From the NCBI GenBank assembly GCA_020161365.1, contig JAIUNU010000002.1, positions 62,001-126,000 of the forward strand: a DNA stretch of 64,000 bases. Reading direction: 5' to 3'. Of the stretch, positions 27,704-37,719 are shown piece after piece (positions within the stretch are counted from its first letter, which is position 1; every line of letters begins with the position of its first letter). Below the pieces are notes generated by a model. It was not told where the DNA came from, did no database searches, and saw only the letters and a program-made list of their open reading frames with translations. The position numbers and the translations under genes are program-made. Origin of the DNA: Pseudomonadota bacterium. GTDB taxonomy: Bacteria > Pseudomonadota > Alphaproteobacteria > Caulobacterales > Caulobacteraceae.

Positions 27704-27746
27704 GAAACCCTACCAAACCCAAAGCCGAAGGATCGCAAGATCTCCA

Positions 27747-27777
27747 AAAAGCCCCGCTCCCACGAGCGGGGTTTTTT
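27747..27777 (+). terminator. Rho-independent terminator
   Basis: The stem CCCCGCTC (27752-27759) pairs with GAGCGGGG (27764-27771), flanked by an A run on the left and TTTTTT on the right. It ends the small membrane protein unit. Confidence 0.92.
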
Positions 27778-27828
27778 GTTGCGCGGTTCCTCGGTCCTCC
27801 AAGTCTCTCAAGCCAAGGATCGACCCCA

Positions 27829-28125
27829 ATGAGCTACCTGCCCTCTCCACCCGCCTTTCATAGCGACCATGACGGCGTCACGGTCCACCAATTGCTGCTG
27901 GCCGCTCAGGACGCCCCCAGCGCTCTGGAAGCCGTGCGCCAGGGCCTCGCCGACAGCGGCGCCGAACTGTGCGGCCTGACCATGAAGCCGGTGGGCCAGA
28001 TCGTCGAAGCCTCGCTGAAGGTGCGCCATCTGGGCGATCAGGCCGCCCGCCTGCTGGCCCGTGATCTGGCCGCCTGGCCTGGCGTCAATTCGGCATCGGT
28101 CGAGCACCAGTGGTTCCGTCCGTGA
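27829..28125 (+). CDS. ACT-like domain small protein
   Basis: A 98-residue protein. The body follows the ACT-fold rhythm: VTVHQLLLAAQDAPSALEAVRQGLADSGAELCGL, then VEASLKVRHLG, then RLLARDLAAWPGVNSASVEH. ACT domains bind small ligands, often amino acids, as regulatory modules. Its stop overlaps the GTG start of the next gene, which has the same pattern, so the two may form a heterodimer. No enzyme domain is attached. Confidence 0.65.
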   Translation: MSYLPSPPAFHSDHDGVTVHQLLLAAQDAPSALEAVRQGLADSGAELCGLTMKPVGQIVEASLKVRHLGDQAARLLARDLAAWPGVNSASVEHQWFRP

Positions 28126-28412
28126 GCGACCGCGTAGACCCGCTCAAACAGCAAGGCGGCGACCTTGCGTCCCTGCGTCGCCGCCTCTTCCTGGTCACCG
28201 CCGACGACACCCCCGACGCGCTGATGCGCGTGCTGGGCGTGGCCTCGGTGCAGCAGGCCCGCCTGCGCGCCCTGTCCGCCGTTCCCGAGGGGGCGCACAT
28301 GGCTATTCGCCTCGAGATCGACGACCAGGGCGACGACCGCGCGCAAATGCTGGCCTCGCGGCTCGCCGCCTGTCCTTCGGTGCGCGGCGTCGGATTCGGC
28401 TGGCGGCAGTAA
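28122..28412 (+). CDS. ACT-like domain small protein, paralogue of the preceding gene
   Basis: A 96-residue protein. GTG 28122 was chosen because it forms a GTGA overlap with the stop of the upstream gene; a GTG at 28110 is also in frame. The pattern RRRLFLVTADDTPDALMRVLGVASVQQARLRAL, then MAIRLEIDD, then CPSVRGVGFGW repeats the fold rhythm of its neighbour. Function is unknown. Pairing with the neighbour is inferred from the overlap. Confidence 0.62.
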   Translation: MSDRVDPLKQQGGDLASLRRRLFLVTADDTPDALMRVLGVASVQQARLRALSAVPEGAHMAIRLEIDDQGDDRAQMLASRLAACPSVRGVGFGWRQ

Positions 28413-28463
28413 CCGATCGGCGCCGGCGTGCGTATCTGTAGAACCAGACCTCAGGAGTTCCCG

Positions 28464-29048
28464 ATGCGCCGCCTGATCATCCTTATCGCCGCCGCCCTCG
28501 CCATGCTGGCCGCTCCCGCCCTGGCGGCCCCGAAGACCGAGACCGCCGTCTTCGCCGGCGGGTGCTTCTGGTGCATGGAGCACGACATGCAGGGCGTGCC
28601 CGGCGTGCTCAAGGTCGAAAGCGGCTACACCGGCGGCCATCTGAAGAACCCGACCTATCGGGACGTCACCAGCGAGACCAGCGGCCACTACGAGGCCGTC
28701 CGCGTCACCTATGATCCGGCTAAGCTGGACTACGGCTTCCTGCTCTACCGCTACTGGAAGCTGGTCGACCCCACCGACGACGGCGGCCAGTTCTGCGATC
28801 GCGGTCCGTCCTACCGGCCTGCCGTGTTCGTCACGCCCGCCCAGCGACCGATCGCCGAGAAATCCCGCGCCGACGCCGCCAAGCGCCTGAAAACCGGCAC
28901 GATGAAGGCCCCGATCCTGCCCCTGGCGACCTTCTATCCGGCCGAGGAATACCATCGCGACTACGCCAAGCGGAACAAGCTGAACTACATGGCCTATCGC
29001 ACCGGCTGCGGGCGCGACGCGCGCCTCAAGCAGGTGTGGGGCGGCTAG
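28464..29048 (+). CDS. msrA: Periplasmic peptide-methionine (S)-S-oxide reductase
   Basis: A 194-residue protein with a signal peptide (about residues 1-21) followed by the MsrA core FAGGCFWCMEHDMQ (catalytic Cys34). GYTGGHLKNPTYRDVTSETSGHYEAV and FYPAEEYHRDY complete the family signature, and a C-terminal CGRDARLKQ supplies a possible resolving cysteine. It repairs oxidised methionine in envelope proteins. ATG 28464 has AGGAG upstream. Confidence 0.95.
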   Translation: MRRLIILIAAALAMLAAPALAAPKTETAVFAGGCFWCMEHDMQGVPGVLKVESGYTGGHLKNPTYRDVTSETSGHYEAVRVTYDPAKLDYGFLLYRYWKLVDPTDDGGQFCDRGPSYRPAVFVTPAQRPIAEKSRADAAKRLKTGTMKAPILPLATFYPAEEYHRDYAKRNKLNYMAYRTGCGRDARLKQVWGG

Positions 29049-29083
29049 GGCCCTACTCAACCTCGCCTAGACTCCGCCTCATT

Positions 29084-29114
29084 CCCGTGTAGCTTACTTC
29101 TGTAAATACACGGG
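29084..29114 (+). promoter_or_regulatory. Hairpin overlapping the ribosome binding site of the first DUF4139 gene
   Basis: CCCGTGTA (29084-29091) pairs perfectly with TACACGGG (29107-29114), with an inner TTAC/GTAA stem capped by TTCT. The last two bases of the right arm are the first Gs of the GGAGG before ATG 29124. The fold could hide the ribosome binding site. No T run follows, so it is not a simple terminator of msrA. Confidence 0.45.
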
Positions 29115-29123
29115 AGGACCTCG

Positions 29124-30500
29124 ATGAACCGTCGCGCGCTGCTGGTTTCGGCCGGCTTGTTGCTGGTCCCCCTGGACACTGCGCTCGCGCAACAGCGCGA
29201 GGTCTCGGTCACGATCTACAATTCCAACCTCGCCCTGGTGGAGGACGCCCGCCCGCTGGACCTGAAGGCCGGGCGCCAGAAGCTGGAGTTCAAGGACGTC
29301 TCCGCCGCGATCCGTCCCGAGACGGTCAGCCTGTCGGCGCCTGGGGTGACGATCCTGGAGCAGAACTTCGACTACGACCTGCTGACGCCCGACAAGCTGA
29401 TGCAGAAGGCGGTCGGACAGCAGGTCAAGATCGTCCGCACCAATCCGGGCGATGGCAAGGAGACCACCGAAGTCGCCACCGTCCTGGCCGCCAACCAGGG
29501 CGTGGTGTTGAAGATCGGCGACCGGATAGAGGTGCTGCGCGACGACGGCGTGCCGACCCGCGTGATTTTCGACAAGGTACCCGAGACCCTTCGCGCCCGT
29601 CCGACCCTGTCGGTCAATGTCGAGGCCGCCACCGCGGGTCCGCGCCAGGCCAAGCTGAGCTACCTGACCTCGGGCCTGTCCTGGAAAGCCGACTATGTCG
29701 CCCTGTTCGACGAGGCCAAGGGCGCCTTGGATCTGCAGGGCTGGATCACCCTGTCCAACAACTCCGGCACGCCGTTCGAAAACGCGCGTACCCAGTTGGT
29801 GGCCGGCGACGTCAACCAGTTGAACGACGGCGGCGGTTTCCAGCCGCGTCGGTCGTCCGGGATGATCAGCGCTGGCGTGGAAAGCGGCGTGGGCGAGCGG
29901 GTAGCCGACTACTACGTCTATCCACTGCCCGAGCGGACCACGATCGCCTCGAACCAGAGCAAGCAGGTCGGCTTCCTGTCGGCCCAGGGCGTCACCGCCA
30001 AGAAGGTCTATGAAGTCCGCGAGGGCTGGTTCACCAGCCAGGCCGAACCTGTGAAGGCCGTCGTCGCCATCCAGTTCAGCAACGCCAAGCTCGCGGGCCT
30101 GGGCAGCCAGCTCCCGGCCGGGACGATGCGCGTCTATATGCGCGACGCCGCTGGCGATCCCAAGTTTATCGGCGAGAACGCCATCGGCCACACCCCCGGC
30201 GGCTCGGAACTGTCCATCAAGACCGGCGAGGCCTTCGACGTCTCCAGTCAGGCGACCTTGGTGGCGGAATCCCGCGTCTCCAAGCGCCTTACCCGCTACG
30301 AGATGAAGTACCTGCTGCGCAACGCCAAGGACCAGCCGGTGACGGTGGAACTGCGCCAGGGCGGCCTCGGGCGCGATAGCTCGGTCAAGACCGAGAGCCT
30401 CAAGGGCCGCCGGATTGACGCCAATACCCTGGGCTGGAGCGTGCCGGTTCCGGCCAATGGCGAAACCGTGCTGACCTTCACGGTCGAGACGGGGTGGTGA
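29124..30500 (+). CDS. DUF4139 domain secreted protein
   Basis: A 458-residue protein with a signal peptide (residues 1-22, ending TALAQ). The N-terminal part VTIYNSNLALVEDARPLDLKAG and the C-terminal DUF4139 beta-sandwich (LSYLTSGLSWKADYVALFD, then WITLSNNSGTPFENARTQLVAGDVNQ) identify the family. Its stop overlaps the start of a paralogue (TGATGA), so the two are co-translated. The biochemical role of DUF4139 proteins is unsettled. Envelope location is inferred from the signal. Confidence 0.88.
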   Translation: MNRRALLVSAGLLLVPLDTALAQQREVSVTIYNSNLALVEDARPLDLKAGRQKLEFKDVSAAIRPETVSLSAPGVTILEQNFDYDLLTPDKLMQKAVGQQVKIVRTNPGDGKETTEVATVLAANQGVVLKIGDRIEVLRDDGVPTRVIFDKVPETLRARPTLSVNVEAATAGPRQAKLSYLTSGLSWKADYVALFDEAKGALDLQGWITLSNNSGTPFENARTQLVAGDVNQLNDGGGFQPRRSSGMISAGVESGVGERVADYYVYPLPERTTIASNQSKQVGFLSAQGVTAKKVYEVREGWFTSQAEPVKAVVAIQFSNAKLAGLGSQLPAGTMRVYMRDAAGDPKFIGENAIGHTPGGSELSIKTGEAFDVSSQATLVAESRVSKRLTRYEMKYLLRNAKDQPVTVELRQGGLGRDSSVKTESLKGRRIDANTLGWSVPVPANGETVLTFTVETGW

Positions 30501-32221
30501 TGAACAGATCCTCCTCACCCGCATCGCGGGGGAGGTGGCGCGATGCGAATACGCGTCGTGACGGAGGGGGCGTCGCCTCCAGTCTCAAGCGCCCCCTCCA
30601 CCGCTTCGCGGTCCCCCTCCCCCGTTTCTCGGGGCAGGAGAAGCTGCTCGCTGCCAGCGCCCTCGCCCTCGCCGCCGCGCTTCCGGCCCACGCCGAAACC
30701 CTCGCGTCGCGCGCGCCCGAGACGGTAGCGATCACCCTCTATCGCGACGGCGACGGGCCATTCCAGGCGATGAATCCTTGGGTTCGCCAGCAGGCGCGCG
30801 AGAAGGGCCTGGTTCTGGTCACCGAGACGCGCACCGTCGACCTGCCCGCCGGGCGCCATACGCTGCGCTTCGACGGCGTCGCCGAGGGCCTGATCCCGCA
30901 GAGCGCAGCGGTCGAAGGCCTGCCGGGCAGAGCAATCGAGCGCAATTACGACTACGCCCTCTTAAGCCCCGGAACCTTGGTCGAACGCTCGCTGGGCCAG
31001 CCGATCAAGGTGGTGCGCACCAATCGCACGACCGGCCGCCAGCAGACCGTCGACGCCACGCTAGTCCAAGGCCCCTATGGCCTGATGGTCCGCACCGCCG
31101 AGGGCGTGGAGGCGCTCGGCTGTTCGGGCGGCCCCGAGCGCCTGGTGCTGGACCGTGTTCCCGACGGCCTCACCGACAAGCCCAGCCTCTCCACCATCGT
31201 CGAGGTTCACGCGCCGACCCGAGCCAAGCTGACCCTGTCGTACCTTGCGCTGGGCGTGAACTGGCAGGCCGACTATGTGGCGCGGATCCATCCGGACGGT
31301 CAGCGGCTGGACCTGACCGGCTGGCTGACGCTGATCAATAGCGGCGGCAGCCAGTTCGCCAGCGCCAAGACCCAGGCGGTGGCGGGCAAGCTCTCGCGCA
31401 CGCCGGTTCGCGTGGACAAGGGCCAGGCCAAGACGATTTTCCGCGCCTGCTGGCCGATGGACACCACCCACTATGGGCAAGCGCCGCCCCCGCCGCCCCC
31501 GCCTGCGCCACCGCTTCCCGTTCCACCCGTGATGGCCGCTGCGCCCATGGCCCGTTTCGCCGCCGAAGAGATCATGGTCACCGGCGCTCGCGCCAGGCTG
31601 GCCGAGCAGTCGAACCTCGGCGACTACAAGCTCTACACCTTGCCCGAGCCGGTCACCCTGAACGCCCGGCAGACCAAGCAGGTCGCCTTCCTCGACCAGA
31701 AGGATGTGGCCTTCCAGCGGCTCTATGCGGTCGCAATGGACAGCTACAACGACTACGGCGAGGCCGACGCGCCGTTCGTGACGCCGGATGTCGTCCTGCG
31801 CCTCGAGAACAAGACCACCAACGGCCTCGGCAAGCCGCTGCCATCCGGCGCCCTGTCGGCGATCGAGACCGCCGAGGGCCGCCCGACCTTTGCGGGCGAA
31901 CAGGCCGTGCGCGACGTGGCGGTGGGCGAACCGATGGACCTGGTGATCGGCCGCGCCATGGACGTTCGCGCGCGCCCGCGCCTGGTCGAGGAAAGCCGCC
32001 TTTCCAAGGACCGTGTGCGGCGGACCTACGAACTCGACCTCACCAACGCCAAGTCGGTTCCGGTCACGGTGGAGATCCGCCACGATCCCAGCGCGCCGCG
32101 GTTCAAGGTCGTGGCGGAACCCCAGAAACACGACATTCGGCAGGGCCAGGTCGCCTGGCGCGTGCGGCTGGCGGCGGGCGAGCAACAGACCTTCCGTTAC
32201 GCAGTAGCCTTCGGCCGCTAA
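30500..32221 (+). CDS. DUF4139 domain protein with a repeat element inside its N-terminal coding region
   Basis: A 573-residue paralogue of the previous gene, starting at ATG 30500, which overlaps the upstream TGA. The hydrophobic signal core (LLAASALALAAALPAHA) begins only at about residue 48. The preceding codons translate a GC-rich palindromic repeat (copy C), giving an Arg-rich extension. No other in-frame ATG, GTG or TTG lies near the signal core. The body repeats the DUF4139 pattern (LSYLALGVNWQADYVARI), and a proline-rich linker (PPPPPPPAPPLP) sits mid-protein. Confidence 0.82.
   Translation: MNRSSSPASRGRWRDANTRRDGGGVASSLKRPLHRFAVPLPRFSGQEKLLAASALALAAALPAHAETLASRAPETVAITLYRDGDGPFQAMNPWVRQQAREKGLVLVTETRTVDLPAGRHTLRFDGVAEGLIPQSAAVEGLPGRAIERNYDYALLSPGTLVERSLGQPIKVVRTNRTTGRQQTVDATLVQGPYGLMVRTAEGVEALGCSGGPERLVLDRVPDGLTDKPSLSTIVEVHAPTRAKLTLSYLALGVNWQADYVARIHPDGQRLDLTGWLTLINSGGSQFASAKTQAVAGKLSRTPVRVDKGQAKTIFRACWPMDTTHYGQAPPPPPPPAPPLPVPPVMAAAPMARFAAEEIMVTGARARLAEQSNLGDYKLYTLPEPVTLNARQTKQVAFLDQKDVAFQRLYAVAMDSYNDYGEADAPFVTPDVVLRLENKTTNGLGKPLPSGALSAIETAEGRPTFAGEQAVRDVAVGEPMDLVIGRAMDVRARPRLVEESRLSKDRVRRTYELDLTNAKSVPVTVEIRHDPSAPRFKVVAEPQKHDIRQGQVAWRVRLAAGEQQTFRYAVAFGR
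30510..30640. repeat. GC-rich palindromic repeat element (copy C), inside a coding frame
   Basis: It contains the 28-base block 30596-30623 identical to copy A (24834-24861), and a perfect inverted pair GGAGGGGGCG (30563-30572) and CGCCCCCTCC (30590-30599). It occupies codons of about residues 5-47 of the second DUF4139 gene without breaking the frame. Confidence 0.7.
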
Positions 32222-32269
32222 ATACCGTCACGCTTGCGTTCTAGACGGAACGGCGGAGCGGAGATTCGG

Positions 32270-32797
32270 ATGAAGAAGCCCATCGTGGAAACCTGGCTGG
32301 AACGCGGCCTGTTCGCCTCGCGCTGGCTGATGGCGCCGTTCTATGTCGGCCTGGTCCTGGCGCTGGCCGCGCTGCTGGTGGTGTTCTTCCAGGAGCTGTT
32401 CCGCGAACTGCCGCACATTCTGTCGATGAAGCCCGAGGACGCGATCCTCATGGCGCTCACCCTGATCGACCTGTCGCTGGCGGCCAACCTGATGGTGATC
32501 GTGATCCTGTCGGGCTACGAGAACTTCGTCTCCAAAATCGACACCGCCAGCCACGAGGACCGTCCGGACTGGATGGGCGCCGTCGACTTCTCGGGACTGA
32601 AGATGAAGCTGATCGCCTCGATCGTGGCGATCTCGGCCATCGCGCTGCTGAAGGCCTTCCTGAAGCTCACGGAGCCGGGTGTCGCCCTCGACCAGGCCCG
32701 CCTGCTATGGCTGGTGGTCGTACACCTGTCGTTCGTCGTGTCGGGCGTGCTGCTGGCGGTCATGGACTGGCTCAACAGCAGGGTCGAAAAGCACTGA
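32270..32797 (+). CDS. YqhA / UPF0114 family inner membrane protein
   Basis: A 175-residue protein starting at ATG 32270 (MKKPIVETWLERGLFASRWLMAP); a longer frame from 32234 has no support. It has four hydrophobic helices with the UPF0114 pattern LIDLSLAANLMVIVILSGYENFVSKID and DFSGLKMKLIASIVAISAI. It is an inner membrane protein of unknown function. It is convergent with eipA. Confidence 0.92.
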   Translation: MKKPIVETWLERGLFASRWLMAPFYVGLVLALAALLVVFFQELFRELPHILSMKPEDAILMALTLIDLSLAANLMVIVILSGYENFVSKIDTASHEDRPDWMGAVDFSGLKMKLIASIVAISAIALLKAFLKLTEPGVALDQARLLWLVVVHLSFVVSGVLLAVMDWLNSRVEKH

Positions 32798-32819
32798 CGA
32801 CCGAAACCGGCCCTCCGAC

Positions 32820-33536
32820 CTAGAACGGCAGTTTGCGGCGCTTGCGGCTGTAACCGAGGTAGCCGACGTTGGCGCCCAGGCGCAGGCCCACGCCCGCGCG
32901 AATTGGCGCCAGCGTGATTTCGTCAGCTCGCTGATAGTTCACGCCCAGTCCGCCGATGAGATAGGCGCTGCCCTCCACGCCCGGGAAGCGGCGGAAGATC
33001 GCGTCCGGATACTGCAGGTCGTAGCACAGCGTGAAGACTCGGCTGGCGTTGCCGCCCCAGTCCCAGCCGATGGTCGGGCCCTGCCAGAACACCTCCAGCG
33101 TCGGCCGCCCCTTCATGTAGAGCAGGCCTCGGCCGTAGCGCAGCCCCGCGACAAAGGCGCCCGAGCCCTCTTCGCCGGCGATGTAGCCCGTGGGCTGGCC
33201 CTTGTCCTTGAAGATCTTCTCGATCGCCGCGCCGGCGCTTTCAGCCGTGACGCCGAGGAAGTCCGAGGTGGCGCGGATCATCTCATCGGCCGAGTAGGTC
33301 TGGGCCCGGCCGGTGTCGTAGGTCGGGGTCATGCCGCTGGACGCGGGGGCGGCGCCGGCCTGCGCGGCAGGCGCAGCGTAGGTCTCGCGCGGCGCGGGCG
33401 GCGGCGCGTTCGGATCGGTGATCGGCTGGGCCGGCGGCAGCTGCTCGGCGGTGATCCGCTGGCGCGCCAGGGCTTCCGAAGCCACGGCGGAGAGGCCGAG
33501 GGCGGCGCTTGAGAGGATCAGCTTGCGACGGTCCAT
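32820..33536 (-). CDS. eipA: DUF1134 envelope integrity protein EipA
   Basis: A 238-residue protein. ATG 33536 precedes a signal peptide (about residues 1-25, SEALA). A proline/alanine-rich linker is followed by the DUF1134 beta-barrel: [45 protein letters not shown], then [29 protein letters not shown]1134 is EipA, a periplasmic protein needed for envelope integrity in Brucella and important in Caulobacter. A perfect CtrA box lies 71-85 bases upstream and an inverted repeat 25-41 bases upstream. Confidence 0.88.
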   Translation of the reverse strand: MDRRKLILSSAALGLSAVASEALARQRITAEQLPPAQPITDPNAPPPAPRETYAAPAAQAGAAPASSGMTPTYDTGRAQTYSADEMIRATSDFLGVTAESAGAAIEKIFKDKGQPTGYIAGEEGSGAFVAGLRYGRGLLYMKGRPTLEVFWQGPTIGWDWGGNASRVFTLCYDLQYPDAIFRRFPGVEGSAYLIGGLGVNYQRADEITLAPIRAGVGLRLGANVGYLGYSRKRRKLPF

Positions 33537-33560
33537 GTCAGGGCCTCCGGATCGAGTTGT

Positions 33561-33577
33561 TTGCAACACTGTTGCAA
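33561..33577. promoter_or_regulatory. Perfect 17-base inverted repeat upstream of eipA
   Basis: TTGCAACA-C-TGTTGCAA reads the same on both strands apart from the central base. It lies 25 bases before the eipA start and 122 before lepA, so it would overlap the eipA promoter or leader. The regulator is unknown. Confidence 0.5.
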
Positions 33578-33606
33578 GCCATTGCGTCCGGTTTGGGGCT
33601 CCAAAC

Positions 33607-33621
33607 TTAACGCGCGGTTAA
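33607..33621. promoter_or_regulatory. CtrA binding site (TTAA-N7-TTAA) between eipA and lepA
   Basis: TTAA-CGCGCGG-TTAA is an exact match to the Caulobacter CtrA full-site consensus. It lies in the divergent promoter region, 71 bases before eipA and 78 before lepA. Envelope genes are common CtrA targets. Binding is inferred from the match only. Confidence 0.7.
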
Positions 33622-33698
33622 GCATAACCGCCGCTCACGCCCTCACCGCGACCGCAACGCCCCTCGCGAAGCAGCGCAAATGTGATATGCGCACGCGC

Positions 33699-35507
<1,809 letters not shown>

Positions 35508-35613
35508 TCGGGGCGGTTAGCGCTTAGGTTCGGCTGATCAGCCTCGTCTTCATGATGCTATCGCCTAGGTGGGCAGGGGCTAAGGCACTCCCAACCTGCG
35601 ACTGAGACGCCTT

Positions 35614-37719
35614 CTACCGAGCGCGCGCTATCTGAGACGCTTCGGGAAGGGCATCCAAGAGCCAGTTTCGCTCGAATGGTGTCAGCGATTTAGCACCTCT
35701 CTTGGCAAGGTCTCTCAGTCGTTCGGCCAGGGACGCCACGGTGTCTCCAGAGCGCAGGTATCGCTCGGAGATCTGAATGGGCACACCCTGTTCCTCAAGC
35801 ATTTTCAAAACGTCCGCCCGAAACCAGCGAGGCATCTCGGCGAGAAACAGGCCATAGTCGGCCACGTGCCCAGCTCGGTTGACCATCAGTTGCACGACGG
35901 CGAAATATTCTGGGAGGCTGAATTCTGCCGAGCGCAGGAATTTGAAGACTCCATCGAACCGATTTTCCTCGCCACGGTATGTCGAGTCATGCCAGTGAAA
36001 AAAACTCTTGAAGGTGTCGGATTTTCTCAGTTCGTGGATGTACTTAGCTAGCTGTTTGTAACTTCCGCAGCCCATTTCCTGCGGCCTCTTCACGTGTCCT
36101 ATTACTTCGCAGACAGCTTCGATCTCCTCGTAGCTTGGTCGATTGCTCCAGGCCAAACGCTTGCTGCGCTTAAGCCGCGCCGCCACGAGATCTCGTAGTT
36201 CAACCAGTGTTTCGATCCCCAAGCTCGAATGCCGTCTGAGGTCACGGACCTCCAGACCAGATCGAGCCGACATCTCTTCAATGCGAGTATCAATTGCTGG
36301 GCTACTGTCATCTTCTTCAATGTGGACAACATATTCATCGGGGGCTTCGTCCCAATCACCGAACAATGGGCTTGTCACATCGACGTCAGACTCACTCGGC
36401 GGCGCGTGAAACAGGTAGACGCGGCCGACATGATGTTGCCCCAGACGCCCAGCGCGTCCGCGGATGTTGGAGAAGGTGAAGAAGTCGTAGTCGGCGCGGT
36501 TGATCTGCTTGTCATAGATGAGCACCGACTTTGCCGCCGTGTTTACACCTTCAATCAGCGTCGAAGTACAAAGCAAAATGGGTAGGTCGCCTTCGTTGAA
36601 GGACTTCACAAACTTTGAGGCAAGCGCGCGCGGGATGCGTCCATGGTGCACTCCGACGCCGGTGGCTACGGCACTACTCAATGCCCACCGCGGCCCATAG
36701 TTTTCCCGCATCCAATCGGCCAGAGCCTCACCATTACCCACTGGATCGACATTGTCGGTTAGGCTAGCGGCCAACGTGTTAGCTTTGTCGGGAGATGAAA
36801 CAAAGACGAGCGCAGGCCAATTCCGCGTCTCGAAGGCTTCGCTCGTCAGGCGCGCTTCCTTATCCGAGACTTTCTGCAAGTCGAAGGTATCTACGGCCAC
36901 GGTGGAAAAGCGTGTCTTTAAAAACGAGAATTTCCACCTCGAATCCCGTGAGATGCTGACGCTGTCGATGTTCGGGCCGAGAAAAAAGAACTGTCGAGCG
37001 TGGTTCAGCAGCCGGTAAACGGCGGCATTTAACGTGACGCTGCGCTCGTCCTTCCGGGACGGATCGAGTTTGTAGAATTCATCAACCACGACGAGGTCCA
37101 AGACGCCCAAGTCGTCACGATTGATCAGACGCTCTTGCGTTCCGAGGAAGACGACCCGCTCCTTCTGGGGGCTCTCCGAGTGGTGCATGACGATATCGTA
37201 ATCGAGCCCGAAGCGAACGATCAGGCGACGTCGAAACTCGTCCAAAAGGGCGATAGTCGGCAGGACGATCGCGATGCGCTTGAAGCGCCCGCTAAGCAGC
37301 AATGCATCGACCAGCACGCTTTTTCCGAAGCTAGTCGGGGCGCTGAGAATGAGATTCTGACCATCCAGAAGTGCATTGAGAGCACCGACCTGCTCGCGGT
37401 GAAGTGAAATGCCAAGCTCGGCGATGTTGGCTGAAGCGGCGATGTAACGGTCACGGCGGTCAGCGACCTCCCTGTCGATGTAATTCCAAAGGCCGACCGA
37501 ACGCGCGAGGCTGCTGTGGATCTCGCGAAATCCGGTCAACTCGGCTCGTTCGCCGATGAGGTCGGCAAGGCGCGGCACCACCGCAAGCAATTCTGGATCA
37601 TCCGACGCGCCGGACTGCAAAGCGCTCGACGCCTCGTGGATGATCGAGAAAACCTCGCCCTTAAGAGCGGCACCACTCATTTGGCTCAACACGCGCCAAT
37701 CGATGTCCGAGAGGCTCAT
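35614..37719 (-). CDS. hamB: Hachiman anti-phage helicase HamB (Ski2-like SF2 helicase)
   Basis: A 701-residue superfamily 2 helicase. Walker A APTSFGKS lies at about 127-134, and the motif II box DEFY at about 213-216 in place of DEAD/DExH. Motif V is STLIEGVNTA (about 385-394) and motif VI NIRGRAGRLG (about 418-427), with helical C-terminal domains. It starts at ATG 37719, four bases inside the end of the DUF1837 gene, the arrangement of Hachiman hamA-hamB. In known systems HamB senses phage DNA and releases HamA nuclease. Its codons carry more A/T at third positions than the neighbours, pointing to acquisition. Confidence 0.85.
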   Translation of the reverse strand: MSLSDIDWRVLSQMSGAALKGEVFSIIHEASSALQSGASDDPELLAVVPRLADLIGERAELTGFREIHSSLARSVGLWNYIDREVADRRDRYIAASANIAELGISLHREQVGALNALLDGQNLILSAPTSFGKSVLVDALLLSGRFKRIAIVLPTIALLDEFRRRLIVRFGLDYDIVMHHSESPQKERVVFLGTQERLINRDDLGVLDLVVVDEFYKLDPSRKDERSVTLNAAVYRLLNHARQFFFLGPNIDSVSISRDSRWKFSFLKTRFSTVAVDTFDLQKVSDKEARLTSEAFETRNWPALVFVSSPDKANTLAASLTDNVDPVGNGEALADWMRENYGPRWALSSAVATGVGVHHGRIPRALASKFVKSFNEGDLPILLCTSTLIEGVNTAAKSVLIYDKQINRADYDFFTFSNIRGRAGRLGQHHVGRVYLFHAPPSESDVDVTSPLFGDWDEAPDEYVVHIEEDDSSPAIDTRIEEMSARSGLEVRDLRRHSSLGIETLVELRDLVAARLKRSKRLAWSNRPSYEEIEAVCEVIGHVKRPQEMGCGSYKQLAKYIHELRKSDTFKSFFHWHDSTYRGEENRFDGVFKFLRSAEFSLPEYFAVVQLMVNRAGHVADYGLFLAEMPRWFRADVLKMLEEQGVPIQISERYLRSGDTVASLAERLRDLAKRGAKSLTPFERNWLLDALPEASQIARAR

